Notes under the pieces: generated by a model
Databases searched by the model: none
Told to the model about the DNA's origin: nothing
Seen by the model: the letters and a program-made list of their open reading frames with translations, nothing else
Position numbers and translations under genes: made by a program
Assembly: GCA_910588335.1 (NCBI GenBank)
Contig: CAJUQV010000022.1
Coordinates: 1-58,101, forward strand
Direction of reading: 5' to 3'
Source of the DNA: an uncultured Ruminiclostridium sp.
GTDB taxonomy: Bacteria > Bacillota > Clostridia > Oscillospirales > Ruminococcaceae
Length of the DNA: 58,101 nucleotides
Shown here: positions 42,064 to 51,051 of the stretch, one piece after another
How the letters are laid out: every line of letters begins with the position of its first letter
Position numbering within the stretch: the first letter of the stretch is position 1

Positions 42064-43368
42064 TTACTTAACTCTCCTGAGTGTGGCCGCGAAAAACCCG
42101 TCTCCCCCCGTTACCGTAGGCAGGAACGTTCTCATACATACGTCCTCAACCCCCGCGATATTTATTGGCACAACCACGGGAGAAAATCCGGGATTCCTGC
42201 TGAGAAATCCTTCAACGACCTTTTCGTTCTCGTCGGTGTTCAACGTACATGTAGAATAAATAAGAGTGCCTCCTACCTTAACGTATTTTGAAGCGGTTTC
42301 CATTATGTGCTGCTGCAAAATTGGCAAATCCACCAGATTCTTCATTTCCTTATATTTTATTTCCGGCTTTCTTCTTATAACGCCCAACCCCGAACACACG
42401 GTATCGCAAAGCACCTTGTCCGCCATAGGTATGTTTTCGTTATAACTGGTAGCGTCGTTTACGGCGGCGGTAACGATGGACAGGCCGAGCCGCCTCGCTC
42501 CCTCGTTTATCATGGATACCTTGCCGTCGTACAAATCAAAACTGTATATCTTTCCCCGATTGGACATCATTTCACCCATGGTGAAGGTTTTTCCCCCCGG
42601 AGCGGCGCATACGTCTATAACGGTTTCGTTGAACACCGGTCTGGCCACCTTGCAACAAAGCTGAGAGGAAATATCCTGAACATGAAACAAGCCTTTACGG
42701 TAAGCGTTGGTGGCTTCCACCCCGTGTATCCTGCCTATTTCAAGGCAATCGTCTAAAAGCGGATTTTTCTTCGCCTCTATCTTTTCCTTGGCAAACTCCG
42801 AAATAAGCTCGTCGGCGGTACATTTCAGCGTGTTTACCTTAACAAACAGCGGCGGTCTGCCGAAGCTGTCCTTCAGCAGCTCTACGGTCTTTTCCTCACC
42901 GAACATTCCCGTCCATTTTTTAACCAGCCATTTTGGACATGAATACTCTATCGAAAGCTTAGCCGCACCCTCCAGATCTTTATAATCTATTTTCTTTCCC
43001 TCGCGGATAAAATTTCTTAAAATTCCGTTGACAAAGCCCTTACGGCTTTCCTTGGCCAACTCCGTGCATTCGTTCACCGCCGCGCTTTCGGGGACGGCGG
43101 TATATAAAAGCTGATAAAGCCCCATTCTCAGAAGCTGCAATACGTCAATATCTATTTTATCAAATTCGGTGGAGGAATAAAGCCTTATTATGTAATCGAG
43201 GGTCATTCTCCTTTCAATGACGCCGTAAAAGAGCATTGCGGCAAATGCCTTGTCCCGATTTGAGAGCTTTTCGGCATGAAAGGTGTTATCCAGCACTATG
43301 TTTGAATAAGCGCCATTTTGCTCCATTTTAATAAGCAGCTCCAGAACTACCTGTCTCGATGTTTTCAT
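42064..43368 (-). CDS. rsmB: 16S rRNA m5C967 methyltransferase RsmB
   Basis: A 434-residue enzyme with an N-terminal NusB-like RNA-binding domain (about 1-140) and a C-terminal AdoMet methyltransferase domain: VIDVCAAPGGKTF, DTVCSGLGVIRRKPE and YSTCTLNTDENE, giving the two catalytic cysteines. Full length. A structured region lies in front of it (43419-43550). Confidence 0.95.
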   Translation of the reverse strand: MKTSRQVVLELLIKMEQNGAYSNIVLDNTFHAEKLSNRDKAFAAMLFYGVIERRMTLDYIIRLYSSTEFDKIDIDVLQLLRMGLYQLLYTAVPESAAVNECTELAKESRKGFVNGILRNFIREGKKIDYKDLEGAAKLSIEYSCPKWLVKKWTGMFGEEKTVELLKDSFGRPPLFVKVNTLKCTADELISEFAKEKIEAKKNPLLDDCLEIGRIHGVEATNAYRKGLFHVQDISSQLCCKVARPVFNETVIDVCAAPGGKTFTMGEMMSNRGKIYSFDLYDGKVSMINEGARRLGLSIVTAAVNDATSYNENIPMADKVLCDTVCSGLGVIRRKPEIKYKEMKNLVDLPILQQHIMETASKYVKVGGTLIYSTCTLNTDENEKVVEGFLSRNPGFSPVVVPINIAGVEDVCMRTFLPTVTGGDGFFAATLRRVK

Positions 43369-43418
43369 AAAGTTTTATTCCTTTCCCTTTTGTGTGGGTA
43401 AATAAATTCGGTATAACC

Positions 43419-43550
43419 GCTGCCGGATGTCCACCACCTATAAGTCGGCAAGGGTTTATGAGACTTTGCGGGCAAAGTCTTTTCATCTCTCGATTCAGCG
43501 GTGTAAAAATCCCCAACTGAATCTCGGAATTGCTTCGCAATTCCGGCAGC
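43419..43550. other. Structured intergenic region between the metallopeptidase and rsmB
   Basis: Nested inverted repeats: outer GCTGCCGG (43419-43426) and CCGGCAGC (43543-43550), with GACTTTGC/GCAAAGTC, CGATTCAG/CTGAATC and GGAATTGC/GCAATTCC inside. It could be a folded RNA leader of rsmB or another dispersed element. No match to a known riboswitch was recognised. Confidence 0.4.
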
Positions 43551-43611
43551 TTGTTTAAAGCAACACTTTAATTTTACCTCATAAGCGCCGCGAAAAATGC
43601 CGCAATCTGTA

Positions 43612-44316
43612 TCAATCGCCGCGTCTTCTTCCGTTCACCATTACCAGAAGCCTTAAAAGCTGCGTTACCGCCACCATAAGACCCGCAATATAAGTCATTG
43701 CTGCGGCGGATAGGGTTTTTCTCGCTCCCGTCATTTCGTCCCGTTCCAGAAGGAACTGTGCTTCTATGGTGTTTAGAGCCCGCCTGCTGGCGTTAAACTC
43801 AACGGGTAAAGTAAGAAGCTGAAAAAGCACAACAAAGCCAAACAGAATAACGCCTATTTCCAAAAGAAACGGGAGGCTGAAAAACATTCCCAAAAAGAAA
43901 AACACTATCCATGATTTTGATCCGAACTGAGCTATGGGAACGAAAATCGAACGTATTTTTATCGGGATATATCCGGTATTATGCTGTACCGCGTGTCCCA
44001 CCTCGTGGGCGGCCACGCCGATGGCGGCAACGGAAGTGCTGAAAAATGTGGAGTCCGAAAGAGCGACAACGTTTTTCCGAGGATCATAGTGATCGCTGAG
44101 CGTTCCGTTCACATGAACCACGGTCACTCCGTACAGCCCGTAGCTGTCCAGTATCTGTCTTGCTATAACGTTGGCGGGTACGCCGCTTCGGCTGTTTACA
44201 CCGCTGTATCTTTTAAAAGTGGAATTTACCAGCGCCTGCATGGCGTAAGAAAAGATTACCGCCGCTATCATAAGAAAATAAGCCATTCCCGGATTACGGT
44301 AAAAGAAATCAAGCAT
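43612..44316 (-). CDS. Membrane zinc metallopeptidase (YugP family)
   Basis: A 234-residue protein with an N-terminal membrane helix, the zincin motif AAHEVGHAVQH (about 105-115) and two or three further helices. It is the neutral zinc metallopeptidase family typified by B. subtilis YugP; the substrate is unknown. It lies 35 bases after fmt in the housekeeping cluster. Confidence 0.9.
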   Translation of the reverse strand: MLDFFYRNPGMAYFLMIAAVIFSYAMQALVNSTFKRYSGVNSRSGVPANVIARQILDSYGLYGVTVVHVNGTLSDHYDPRKNVVALSDSTFFSTSVAAIGVAAHEVGHAVQHNTGYIPIKIRSIFVPIAQFGSKSWIVFFFLGMFFSLPFLLEIGVILFGFVVLFQLLTLPVEFNASRRALNTIEAQFLLERDEMTGARKTLSAAAMTYIAGLMVAVTQLLRLLVMVNGRRRGD

Positions 44317-44351
44317 ATTTTGTCCCTCCTGTCTTCCGTTAAAAAATATTT

Positions 44352-45287
44352 TTATCCCAGCACCGTTCCGATTTCAATCTTTCTTCCTCTCAACAGATCC
44401 GTATCCCTCATTCTCTTTCCGCCTTCCATCTGCACATCAACCAGTCTGAGCGCTCCCTCGCCGCAAGCGACACACAGCCCCTCTCCCTCAATAACGGTAC
44501 CCGCCTTCATATCAATTTTTACATCGAGCTTTTCCGCAAAATAAACCTTAAGTCTTTTCCCGTCAATAAACGTAAAAGCACAGGGCAAAGGCGAAAGCCC
44601 TCTTATACGGTTATAAAGCGCGTCGGCCGTATTTGTAAAATCTATCAGGCAGTCATCTTTTAGTATTCTTTCCGCATAACAGGTATTTATATCCGTCTGA
44701 GGCGTTCTGGGAGCAATTCCCTTTTCTATGCGATCCAAAGTTTCCGAAATAAGCCTTGCCCCCGTCTCCGCCAGACGGTCATGCAGTTCACCGGCCGTCA
44801 TTTTCGGTGTAATCTCAACCGCTTCCTTTAATATCATGTCTCCGGTATCCAGACCCTCCGCCATATACATGGTGGTAATACCCGTTTCTCTTTCTCCGTT
44901 CATTATGACCCTCTGTATAGGAGCAGCCCCTCTGTATTTCGGGAGCAGGGAGGCGTGAACGTTGACGCAGCCGTATTTTGGAAGCTCTAAAATATTCTTG
45001 GGCAAAATCTGCCCGTATGCTACTACGACAATACATTCCAAGGCAACGGCCTTCAGCGTTTCAAAGGCCTTCTCCCCGTCTTCTCCCTTTCTCAGCGATA
45101 AGGGTTGGTACACGTCTATGCCTTTTTCAAGGGCATATTCCTTTACGGGCGGCGCCTGAAGCTTGTGCCCCCTGTTTTTCGGCTTGTCGGGCTGCGTAAA
45201 AACCGCCTTTATGTTATGTCCCGCTTCAAAAAGCGCCTTAAGACAGGAAACCGCAATTTCCGGAGTGCCCATAAAAACAATATTCAT
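44352..45287 (-). CDS. fmt: Methionyl-tRNA formyltransferase
   Basis: A 311-residue enzyme that formylates initiator Met-tRNA. It opens MNIVFMGTPEIAVSCLKALF and contains the catalytic NVHASLLPKYRGAAPIQ and TGITTMYMAEGLDTGDM, with the C-terminal OB-like domain. A GTG at 45311 is in frame, but the AAAGGAA lies after it and before the ATG at 45287, so 45287 is the start. It follows def, the enzyme that later removes the formyl group. Confidence 0.96.
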   Translation of the reverse strand: MNIVFMGTPEIAVSCLKALFEAGHNIKAVFTQPDKPKNRGHKLQAPPVKEYALEKGIDVYQPLSLRKGEDGEKAFETLKAVALECIVVVAYGQILPKNILELPKYGCVNVHASLLPKYRGAAPIQRVIMNGERETGITTMYMAEGLDTGDMILKEAVEITPKMTAGELHDRLAETGARLISETLDRIEKGIAPRTPQTDINTCYAERILKDDCLIDFTNTADALYNRIRGLSPLPCAFTFIDGKRLKVYFAEKLDVKIDMKAGTVIEGEGLCVACGEGALRLVDVQMEGGKRMRDTDLLRGRKIEIGTVLG

Positions 45288-45332
45288 ATAAAAATATTCC
45301 TTTCGGTTCACATACTATTTGTCTGAAAAGAA

Positions 45333-45794
45333 TCAATCATCACTGCCTTCTACCATCTCGTCCGCGATATCGGTAAATATAATTCCGTTAAGATGATCTA
45401 TTTCGTGACAGAACGCCCGCGCTAACAATTCGGTACCATCCAGCTTTATTTCTTTTCCGTAGCGGTTTTTTGCCACAACCTTCACCTTAGCGGGTCTTTC
45501 CACATATCCCCACAGATCCGGAGAGGAAAGACAGCCCTCTTTTTCCCTCTGCTTTCCCTTAGCCATAGTGATAACGGGATTTATAAGCTCGATTTTTCCG
45601 TCGCCAACGTCTATCACAACAACCCTTTTAAGAATCCCGACCTGAGGAGCGGCAAGCCCCACTCCGTTGGCGGCGGTCATGGTTTCATACATATCGTCCA
45701 GCAATACCCAGAGACGGTCGTCGAAATCGGTGACCTCCCTGCACTTCTTTCTGAGAATATCGTCTCCGAATTTTACTATATTCCTTTTTGCCAT
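45333..45794 (-). CDS. def: Peptide deformylase
   Basis: A 153-residue deformylase with the three family motifs: GVGLAAPQVG, EGCLS and HEIDHLNG, supplying the metal ligands Cys, His, His and the catalytic Glu. It removes the formyl group from new proteins. It lies between priA and fmt. Confidence 0.96.
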   Translation of the reverse strand: MAKRNIVKFGDDILRKKCREVTDFDDRLWVLLDDMYETMTAANGVGLAAPQVGILKRVVVIDVGDGKIELINPVITMAKGKQREKEGCLSSPDLWGYVERPAKVKVVAKNRYGKEIKLDGTELLARAFCHEIDHLNGIIFTDIADEMVEGSDD

Positions 45795-45933
45795 ATGTCT
45801 CTCTTCCTTTCATATCTTTTGGTTAAAATATATCTCCCTTTTCTGAAAAAGTGTTCCGCTAATCATCTCGTCTCAGTCTGCAATCCCGATATAAGGCTTT
45901 GGTCGTAATTTTCTATTATATGGATTATATATT

Positions 45934-48384
45934 TCACATTACTTCCCCGTTTATGTCCGCGTAAAAGCTCACAAACGCAAAAGCCGGATCCTTATACGCC
46001 GCTATGAGGGCGTCCGAGATTATCCCCCTGAACTGCCCGTTGAAGCGGCATTTTATGACAAGCTTATGTCTGTACCTTCCCGCCATCATTCCGGTACCCA
46101 TTTTAGTTGGGCCTAAAGCCCGTATAGGTATCGTTCCGCTTTCCTGTGCCAGCCTTTCCCGAAAAATCTCCAGAAAACGCTTTGCGGCGATTTCCGAATA
46201 GTCGTCTCTTACGGCGCTGAAGCCTATAAGACAGATATCACAAAACGGAGGAAACAAAAGCGCTTTTCTTATTTCCGTCTCCTGAGCGTAAAACCCGTCG
46301 TAATCCTGTCTTGCGGCAAGCTGTAAGACATAGTGATCGGGGGAATAGGTCTGCAAATAAGCCCGGCCTTTTTTTCCGCCCCGCCCCGAACGCCCGACAA
46401 CCTGAGTTATCAGCGAAAAGGTGCGCTCATATCCCAAATAGTCTCCCGCGTATAAAGACTTGTCTATCTGAAGCACTCCCACTAAGGTAACGTTTTCAAA
46501 ATCAAGTCCTTTGGCTATCATCTGAGTACCCACCATTATGTCGTATTCGCCCCGCCCGAACTCTGCAAAACGATCGGCAAATGCGTTTTTGCTCAATGTG
46601 GTATCGGCGTCCATACGCAGCACCCGCGCCTTGGGAAAATATTGGCGTATCTCATCCTCTATTCTCTGTGTTCCGGTGCCTCTCTGGGAAATATAGCTGC
46701 TCCCGCATTTCGGGCAAATATCGGGAGTTTTCACCGTGTAGCCGCAGTAGTGACAGCACAGCGAGTCGTTTATCTTATGATAAGTAAGGGGAATGTCACA
46801 ATTCGGGCATTTCATTGTTTCCCCGCATTTTATACAGCTTAAATTTGTGTAATAACCCCTTCTGTTAAGAAGCAGCAGGCTTTGTTCTCCGTTATTTAAA
46901 TTAAGTTCTATTTCATGGAGCAGTGCCATGCTGAAATTTCCGCGGTTTCCGTTTTCATATTCCGCTTTCATATCTATGGTATAAACCTCCGGAAGATCGG
47001 AGCGGTTAAACCTTTCATCCAATCTTACCAAGGTGTACTTTCCGTTTCTCGCGTTATAGCTGCTGTCAAGAGAAGGTGTTGCAGAAACTAAAAGCAAAAG
47101 TGCATTATGAGTAAAAGCTCTTTGCTTTGCCACGCTTCTGGCGTGATACCGCGGGGAGCGGTCGGATTTATAGGTATGCTCCCCCTCCTCGTCGATAACT
47201 ATTATCCCTATATTTTTCAAGGGAGCGAATACCCCGCTGCGCGTTCCTATAACTATTTTTGCGTCGCCGCTCTCTATTCTCCTGTATTCGTCAACTCTCT
47301 GCCCCATTGAAAGGCTGCTGTGTATTATTGCCACGGTGCTCCCGAAAAGCAAGCGGAAGCTTCCCACCATCTGCGGAGTCAGCGATATTTCCGGCACAAG
47401 CATCAGCGCCGTTCTGCCTTTTTTTATAGCTTCGTCAATAAGCTTAATAAAAACCGAGGTTTTGCCGCTTCCCGTAACCCCGTGAAGCAGAGCGCAGTTA
47501 GGCTTGTTTTCGTTCATTAGTTCGGACAGCGTGTCAAACGCTTCCTGCTGCTTTTCCGAAAGAATTATTTCGGAAGGACTTTTTTCCGCCGCGTATTTTG
47601 CAGTCTCCGCTCGTGACAGCGTGTAGTCGTATTCTTCAAATATTCCGTTTTTTACAAGATTCTTTATTACAACGGAGGTGACGGAACATATATAGCAAAG
47701 CTCCTTTACCGAAGCCGCCTCGTATTGCTCCAGCGTTTCCGTGACCCTTCTCTGTTTTGGCGTAAGGTTTTTATACTTCGGATTTTCCTCGTAGCCCTCC
47801 GCAAAGCGTACCATACGCTCGGTTTCGTCTCCCACCCTGCGCTTCATTACGTCGACTGTTTTTATGACACCCATATTTTTAAGCGCGGTATAATCCGATT
47901 CGCCACCACAGCGGGCTGCCGCTTCTTTTACCACCGCAGAAAGCCGTCCTGCGCTTTCTGCCGCCTTAAGCTTTTCATAAAGCTTTTTTTCGGATTCCGA
48001 AAGAGACGCATACCTGCTATCGGATATCTTTTCAAACTCGTATTCTTCTCTGACGCTGAAATTAAGTCCTGGCGGAAGCATGGTTCTTATGGCGTCAAAG
48101 TAAGTACAAAAGGTGTTTTCTTTAAGCCAGACCGTTAACCGAAGCTGTTCCGGAGTCATTGAAACGCCGTTCTCGGGAATTCCCGCCAACGGCTTTAGCT
48201 TTGACGGATCACACGGCTTTTCCTCCAATCCGAAGATCATCGCCACCCTTTTTCTGTTTCCCTTTCCGAAAGGCACCAGTACAGGCTGACCCACACATAC
48301 TTTTCCTTCAAGGTCGGGCGGCACAAGGTAATCGTAAACAAAGTCAAAAGGGTAAAGACACTTGTCCACCACAACAAAAGCCAC
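45934..48384 (-). CDS. priA: Primosomal replication restart helicase PriA
   Basis: An 816-residue 3'-5' helicase that reloads the replisome at stalled forks. An N-terminal DNA-binding domain comes first, then the P-loop LLHGVTGSGKTSVF, Walker B IVIDEEGEHTYKS, two zinc-binding groups (CIKCGETMKCPNC, CCHYCGY, CPKCGS) and motif VI QVVGRSGRGG. The Walker B box reads DEEG where DEEH is usual, with His two positions later. The start appears to be GTG 48384; no ideal ribosome site is seen, so an alternative start is possible. Confidence 0.94.
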   Translation of the reverse strand: MAFVVVDKCLYPFDFVYDYLVPPDLEGKVCVGQPVLVPFGKGNRKRVAMIFGLEEKPCDPSKLKPLAGIPENGVSMTPEQLRLTVWLKENTFCTYFDAIRTMLPPGLNFSVREEYEFEKISDSRYASLSESEKKLYEKLKAAESAGRLSAVVKEAAARCGGESDYTALKNMGVIKTVDVMKRRVGDETERMVRFAEGYEENPKYKNLTPKQRRVTETLEQYEAASVKELCYICSVTSVVIKNLVKNGIFEEYDYTLSRAETAKYAAEKSPSEIILSEKQQEAFDTLSELMNENKPNCALLHGVTGSGKTSVFIKLIDEAIKKGRTALMLVPEISLTPQMVGSFRLLFGSTVAIIHSSLSMGQRVDEYRRIESGDAKIVIGTRSGVFAPLKNIGIIVIDEEGEHTYKSDRSPRYHARSVAKQRAFTHNALLLLVSATPSLDSSYNARNGKYTLVRLDERFNRSDLPEVYTIDMKAEYENGNRGNFSMALLHEIELNLNNGEQSLLLLNRRGYYTNLSCIKCGETMKCPNCDIPLTYHKINDSLCCHYCGYTVKTPDICPKCGSSYISQRGTGTQRIEDEIRQYFPKARVLRMDADTTLSKNAFADRFAEFGRGEYDIMVGTQMIAKGLDFENVTLVGVLQIDKSLYAGDYLGYERTFSLITQVVGRSGRGGKKGRAYLQTYSPDHYVLQLAARQDYDGFYAQETEIRKALLFPPFCDICLIGFSAVRDDYSEIAAKRFLEIFRERLAQESGTIPIRALGPTKMGTGMMAGRYRHKLVIKCRFNGQFRGIISDALIAAYKDPAFAFVSFYADINGEVM

Positions 48385-48441
48385 TAAATTAACGCTTTCC
48401 GTTTTTTGCGCCCCCTTTTAATAAATTTTTTCCGTCGGATT

Positions 48442-49044
48442 TTATTTATTCAGTCCTGATATCAGCTCGGCATTTCTTTCGGCTCTGAAGCCCTCCGCCT
48501 TAATAATCGAGACAAAGTCGTTCACCGCCGCGTCAAGATCGCCGTTTACTATAACATAATCGTAGCTGTGGGCGCATGATATTTCGGTTTCTGCCTGTTT
48601 AAGACGTTTTTGTATGGTTTCCTCATCCTCGGTCCCTCTTTTGTGAAGACGGCGGGAAAGCTCTTCCATAGAAGGGGGTAGAATAAATATAAGTACGGCC
48701 TCCGGAAGCATTTTTTTTACGTTGCCCGCTCCCTCTATTTCTATTTTTAACACGACGTTTTTTCCGTCCGCGAGAATCTCTTCCACCGTCTGTTTCGGTG
48801 TGCCGTAATAATTGCCGCAGTATTCGGTATGCTCAAGAAGCTCGCCGTCTTTTATCATCTTTTCAAATTCCTCGCGGCTTTTGAAATAATAACTTATTCC
48901 CTCGGTCTCTCCCGCCCTCATAGTTCTGGTTGTGGCGGATACGGAATATGTAAGGTTAATGTCCTTGGACAAAGCCTTTTCCAGTATCGAATCCTTTCCG
49001 CACCCGGCTGGAGCGGATACCACAAATAATATTCCCCTGCTCAT
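48442..49044 (-). CDS. gmk: Guanylate kinase
   Basis: A 200-residue kinase that phosphorylates GMP to GDP. The P-loop is SAPAGCGKDSILEKAL, followed by SATTRTMRAGETEGISYYF and the GMP-binding LEHTEYCGNYYGTPKQ. It follows remA. In many Firmicutes rpoZ and coaBC come next; here priA follows directly. Confidence 0.96.
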   Translation of the reverse strand: MSRGILFVVSAPAGCGKDSILEKALSKDINLTYSVSATTRTMRAGETEGISYYFKSREEFEKMIKDGELLEHTEYCGNYYGTPKQTVEEILADGKNVVLKIEIEGAGNVKKMLPEAVLIFILPPSMEELSRRLHKRGTEDEETIQKRLKQAETEISCAHSYDYVIVNGDLDAAVNDFVSIIKAEGFRAERNAELISGLNK

Positions 49045-49072
49045 TTTTATTTTTCTGTGTCCTTTCTAAGTT

Positions 49073-49342
49073 TCACGTTTCGGATTCCGTAAAATCTGCG
49101 TCCTCCATATTTTCGGAGCCGATTCTTCCGAGCCTGTCCAGCGTTTTGGCTGAAAGCACCACATGTCCGCTGTCCATTATAAACACCGATTTGGTTTTTT
49201 TGCCGCAGGTAGCGTCAACGGCAAGATTTTTTTCTCTGGCGGCGGAAATAATTCTCTTTGTGGGCGCCGCCTCTGCGCTGACCAGCGCGATCACTCTGTC
49301 GGAATTTATCATATTTCCATAGCCTATGTCCAAAAGCCGCAT
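49073..49342 (-). CDS. remA: Extracellular matrix regulator RemA (DUF370)
   Basis: An 89-residue DNA-binding protein of the RemA/YlzA family: LLDIGYGNMINSDRVIALVS, KRIISAAREKNLAVDATCG and SVFIMDSGHVVLSA. RemA activates biofilm matrix genes in B. subtilis. The longer frame to 49393 is rejected because GGAGGAG sits just before the ATG at 49342. First gene of the housekeeping operon. Confidence 0.93.
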   Translation of the reverse strand: MRLLDIGYGNMINSDRVIALVSAEAAPTKRIISAAREKNLAVDATCGKKTKSVFIMDSGHVVLSAKTLDRLGRIGSENMEDADFTESET

Positions 49343-49406
49343 TTTCTCCTCCGTATATCTTGTCCCGCATATGACAAGTTGCTGTCTGCGCAAAATATTA
49401 CATAAT

Positions 49407-49435
49407 ATTATAGCACTTTTTTGTTAAAAAATCAA
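49407..49435 (-). promoter_or_regulatory. Promoter of the remA-gmk-priA-def-fmt block
   Basis: Minus strand TTGATT (49430-49435), 17 bases, perfect TATAAT (49407-49412), 65 bases ahead of remA. Confidence 0.75.
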
Positions 49436-49506
49436 CTTTTATATGATTTTTTAGGGAAAGGTTAAATCAGAACTACATCCGAAGCTCTACTTTCAAATTA
49501 TTTTGA

Positions 49507-50103
49507 TCAGCCCCCAAAAAACATATGCTCAATAAACACCTTAACCCCTATTCCCACTAAAATAAGCCCACCGAAAACCTCCGCTTTGCTCCCCAGAAGC
49601 TGTCCGAACTTTTTTCCGGAAAAAACGCCCGCAAGGCTTATAAAAAAAGTGATTACTCCTATCAGCAGCACCGCCGTCCAGATATTTACATCGGGAAGCG
49701 CCGCAAAGCTTACACCCACTATCAGCGCGTCTATACTGGTGGCCACAGACTGCACCATAAGCGCCCCGAAGGACAGCTTGAACGGCTTTTCTTCCTTTTC
49801 CGCTCCCTTTATTTTTTTGCTTTCCCTAAGTTCCTTTATACCGTCGAATATCATTTTTCCGCCGATAAAGCCGAGAAATATAAGGGCTATATAATGATCA
49901 AACTCACTTATGACGGACTCGAAGGCATTGCCCAAAAAATAACCGACAGTCGGCATAAGCGCCTGAAACAATCCGAAAGAAAACGCAATTGACAAAGCCG
50001 CCTTGGGGCTGCTTTTTTTCATCGACAGACCGTTGCCTATGGATACCGCAAAAGCGTCCATGGCAAGTCCCACCGAAAGCAAGATCAATTCGATAAGTCC
50101 CAT
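49507..50103 (-). CDS. mntP: Manganese efflux pump MntP
   Basis: A 198-residue, six-helix exporter: MGLIELILLSVGLAMDAFAV at the start, a later VQSVATSIDALIVGVSFAAL, each with the conserved aspartate. It removes excess Mn2+. No yybP-ykoY manganese riboswitch is seen; the gene starts 12 bases after a kinase-like gene, so it is probably expressed with it. Confidence 0.93.
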   Translation of the reverse strand: MGLIELILLSVGLAMDAFAVSIGNGLSMKKSSPKAALSIAFSFGLFQALMPTVGYFLGNAFESVISEFDHYIALIFLGFIGGKMIFDGIKELRESKKIKGAEKEEKPFKLSFGALMVQSVATSIDALIVGVSFAALPDVNIWTAVLLIGVITFFISLAGVFSGKKFGQLLGSKAEVFGGLILVGIGVKVFIEHMFFGG

Positions 50104-50115
50104 CTTTTACCTCTT

Positions 50116-51027
50116 TTATGTAATATGTTTCCGCGTTTCATTCCATTCATACAAAAACTCGGAAAACGTTAAATAACGTTCCCTCTTAGTAAGACTGACA
50201 GCCTTAGACGCAACCCGATAGCTTTCTTCACTTAACTGCCAATCAGTCAATGAGCAAGGAACAAACCGGTTGTTACAATATCTTTGACGGATTTCTTCAT
50301 CGGAAAAACTGCCGAAAAACTCAAAAATCAAAGCTCCCAAAGTAAAAATATTTGTCTGTTCGTCGATCGCACTGCCTTCCGTATATTCTTCCGGAGCTTT
50401 CAGCCTCTTTGTTCCAAACCATTCCACCCCTCTATCGTTGACAACCGGCGCCTTTTTAAAAAAGTCAATATCACAAATGGTAATTTTGTCCGTTAAAAAA
50501 TCGTACATTATACTTCCGTCATAAAAATCAACGGCAACATATCCCTTTTGATTTACATTTTGCAAAAAGGAAAACAGAACATCTACCGCTTTCAGTCTTT
50601 TGGCGACGTCCAATTCTTTAAATCTTTCTTTGGGGCTTTTAATAGTCGTATCTTTTCGGTATTTTTCAAAATTCCAATGGTCAAATAAGCATTCACCGTC
50701 TGCCCACTCAAAAATCGCAATATAGAATTGATTGTAATCGTATTCCTCGATAATTTTAATCAAATTGGGGTGGGATAAATCATAATACAGATGAACGGCT
50801 TCTTTAAGTATCTCCACGGATTCTTTCGGGGAAACCTCCGCTTCAACCGTATTTACCCCCGCAATCTTACAAAAATACTTTTTTTCGCCCTCCTCCATAC
50901 CTATACAAATACACCCGGAGCCGGTTTCGTCCACAACCCAAAAAGCCGTGCCGTATTTTTTCAGCCAAGAAAAATCCTGTAATTCTTTAAGTCTGAATTC
51001 AATAGAATCAAGTTTGTTAATTACCAT
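50116..51027 (-). CDS. Divergent protein-kinase-like protein upstream of mntP
   Basis: A 303-residue protein of the protein kinase fold. An N-lobe with HPNLIKIIEEYDYNQFYIAI, a catalytic loop that reads YVAVDFYDGSIM instead of HRDLKxxN, and a metal loop ICDIDFF instead of DFG can be aligned; the APE region reads FGTKRLKAPEEY. The aspartates are kept, so activity is possible. It is soluble and lacks PASTA or other sensors. GGAGG lies before the ATG. Its pairing with mntP is unusual, and its target is unknown. Confidence 0.75.
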   Translation of the reverse strand: MVINKLDSIEFRLKELQDFSWLKKYGTAFWVVDETGSGCICIGMEEGEKKYFCKIAGVNTVEAEVSPKESVEILKEAVHLYYDLSHPNLIKIIEEYDYNQFYIAIFEWADGECLFDHWNFEKYRKDTTIKSPKERFKELDVAKRLKAVDVLFSFLQNVNQKGYVAVDFYDGSIMYDFLTDKITICDIDFFKKAPVVNDRGVEWFGTKRLKAPEEYTEGSAIDEQTNIFTLGALIFEFFGSFSDEEIRQRYCNNRFVPCSLTDWQLSEESYRVASKAVSLTKRERYLTFSEFLYEWNETRKHIT

Positions 51028-51051
51028 TTTTCCTCCAAAAACAGTTGTTTA

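Noticed and set aside
43328..43540. 70-codon minus-strand frame upstream of rsmB
   Set aside because: It runs through the nested hairpins and into rsmB in another frame, with no good ribosome site; better explained by the structured region.
50104..50115. Manganese riboswitch before mntP
   Set aside because: Only 12 bases separate mntP from the preceding gene, so there is no room for one.
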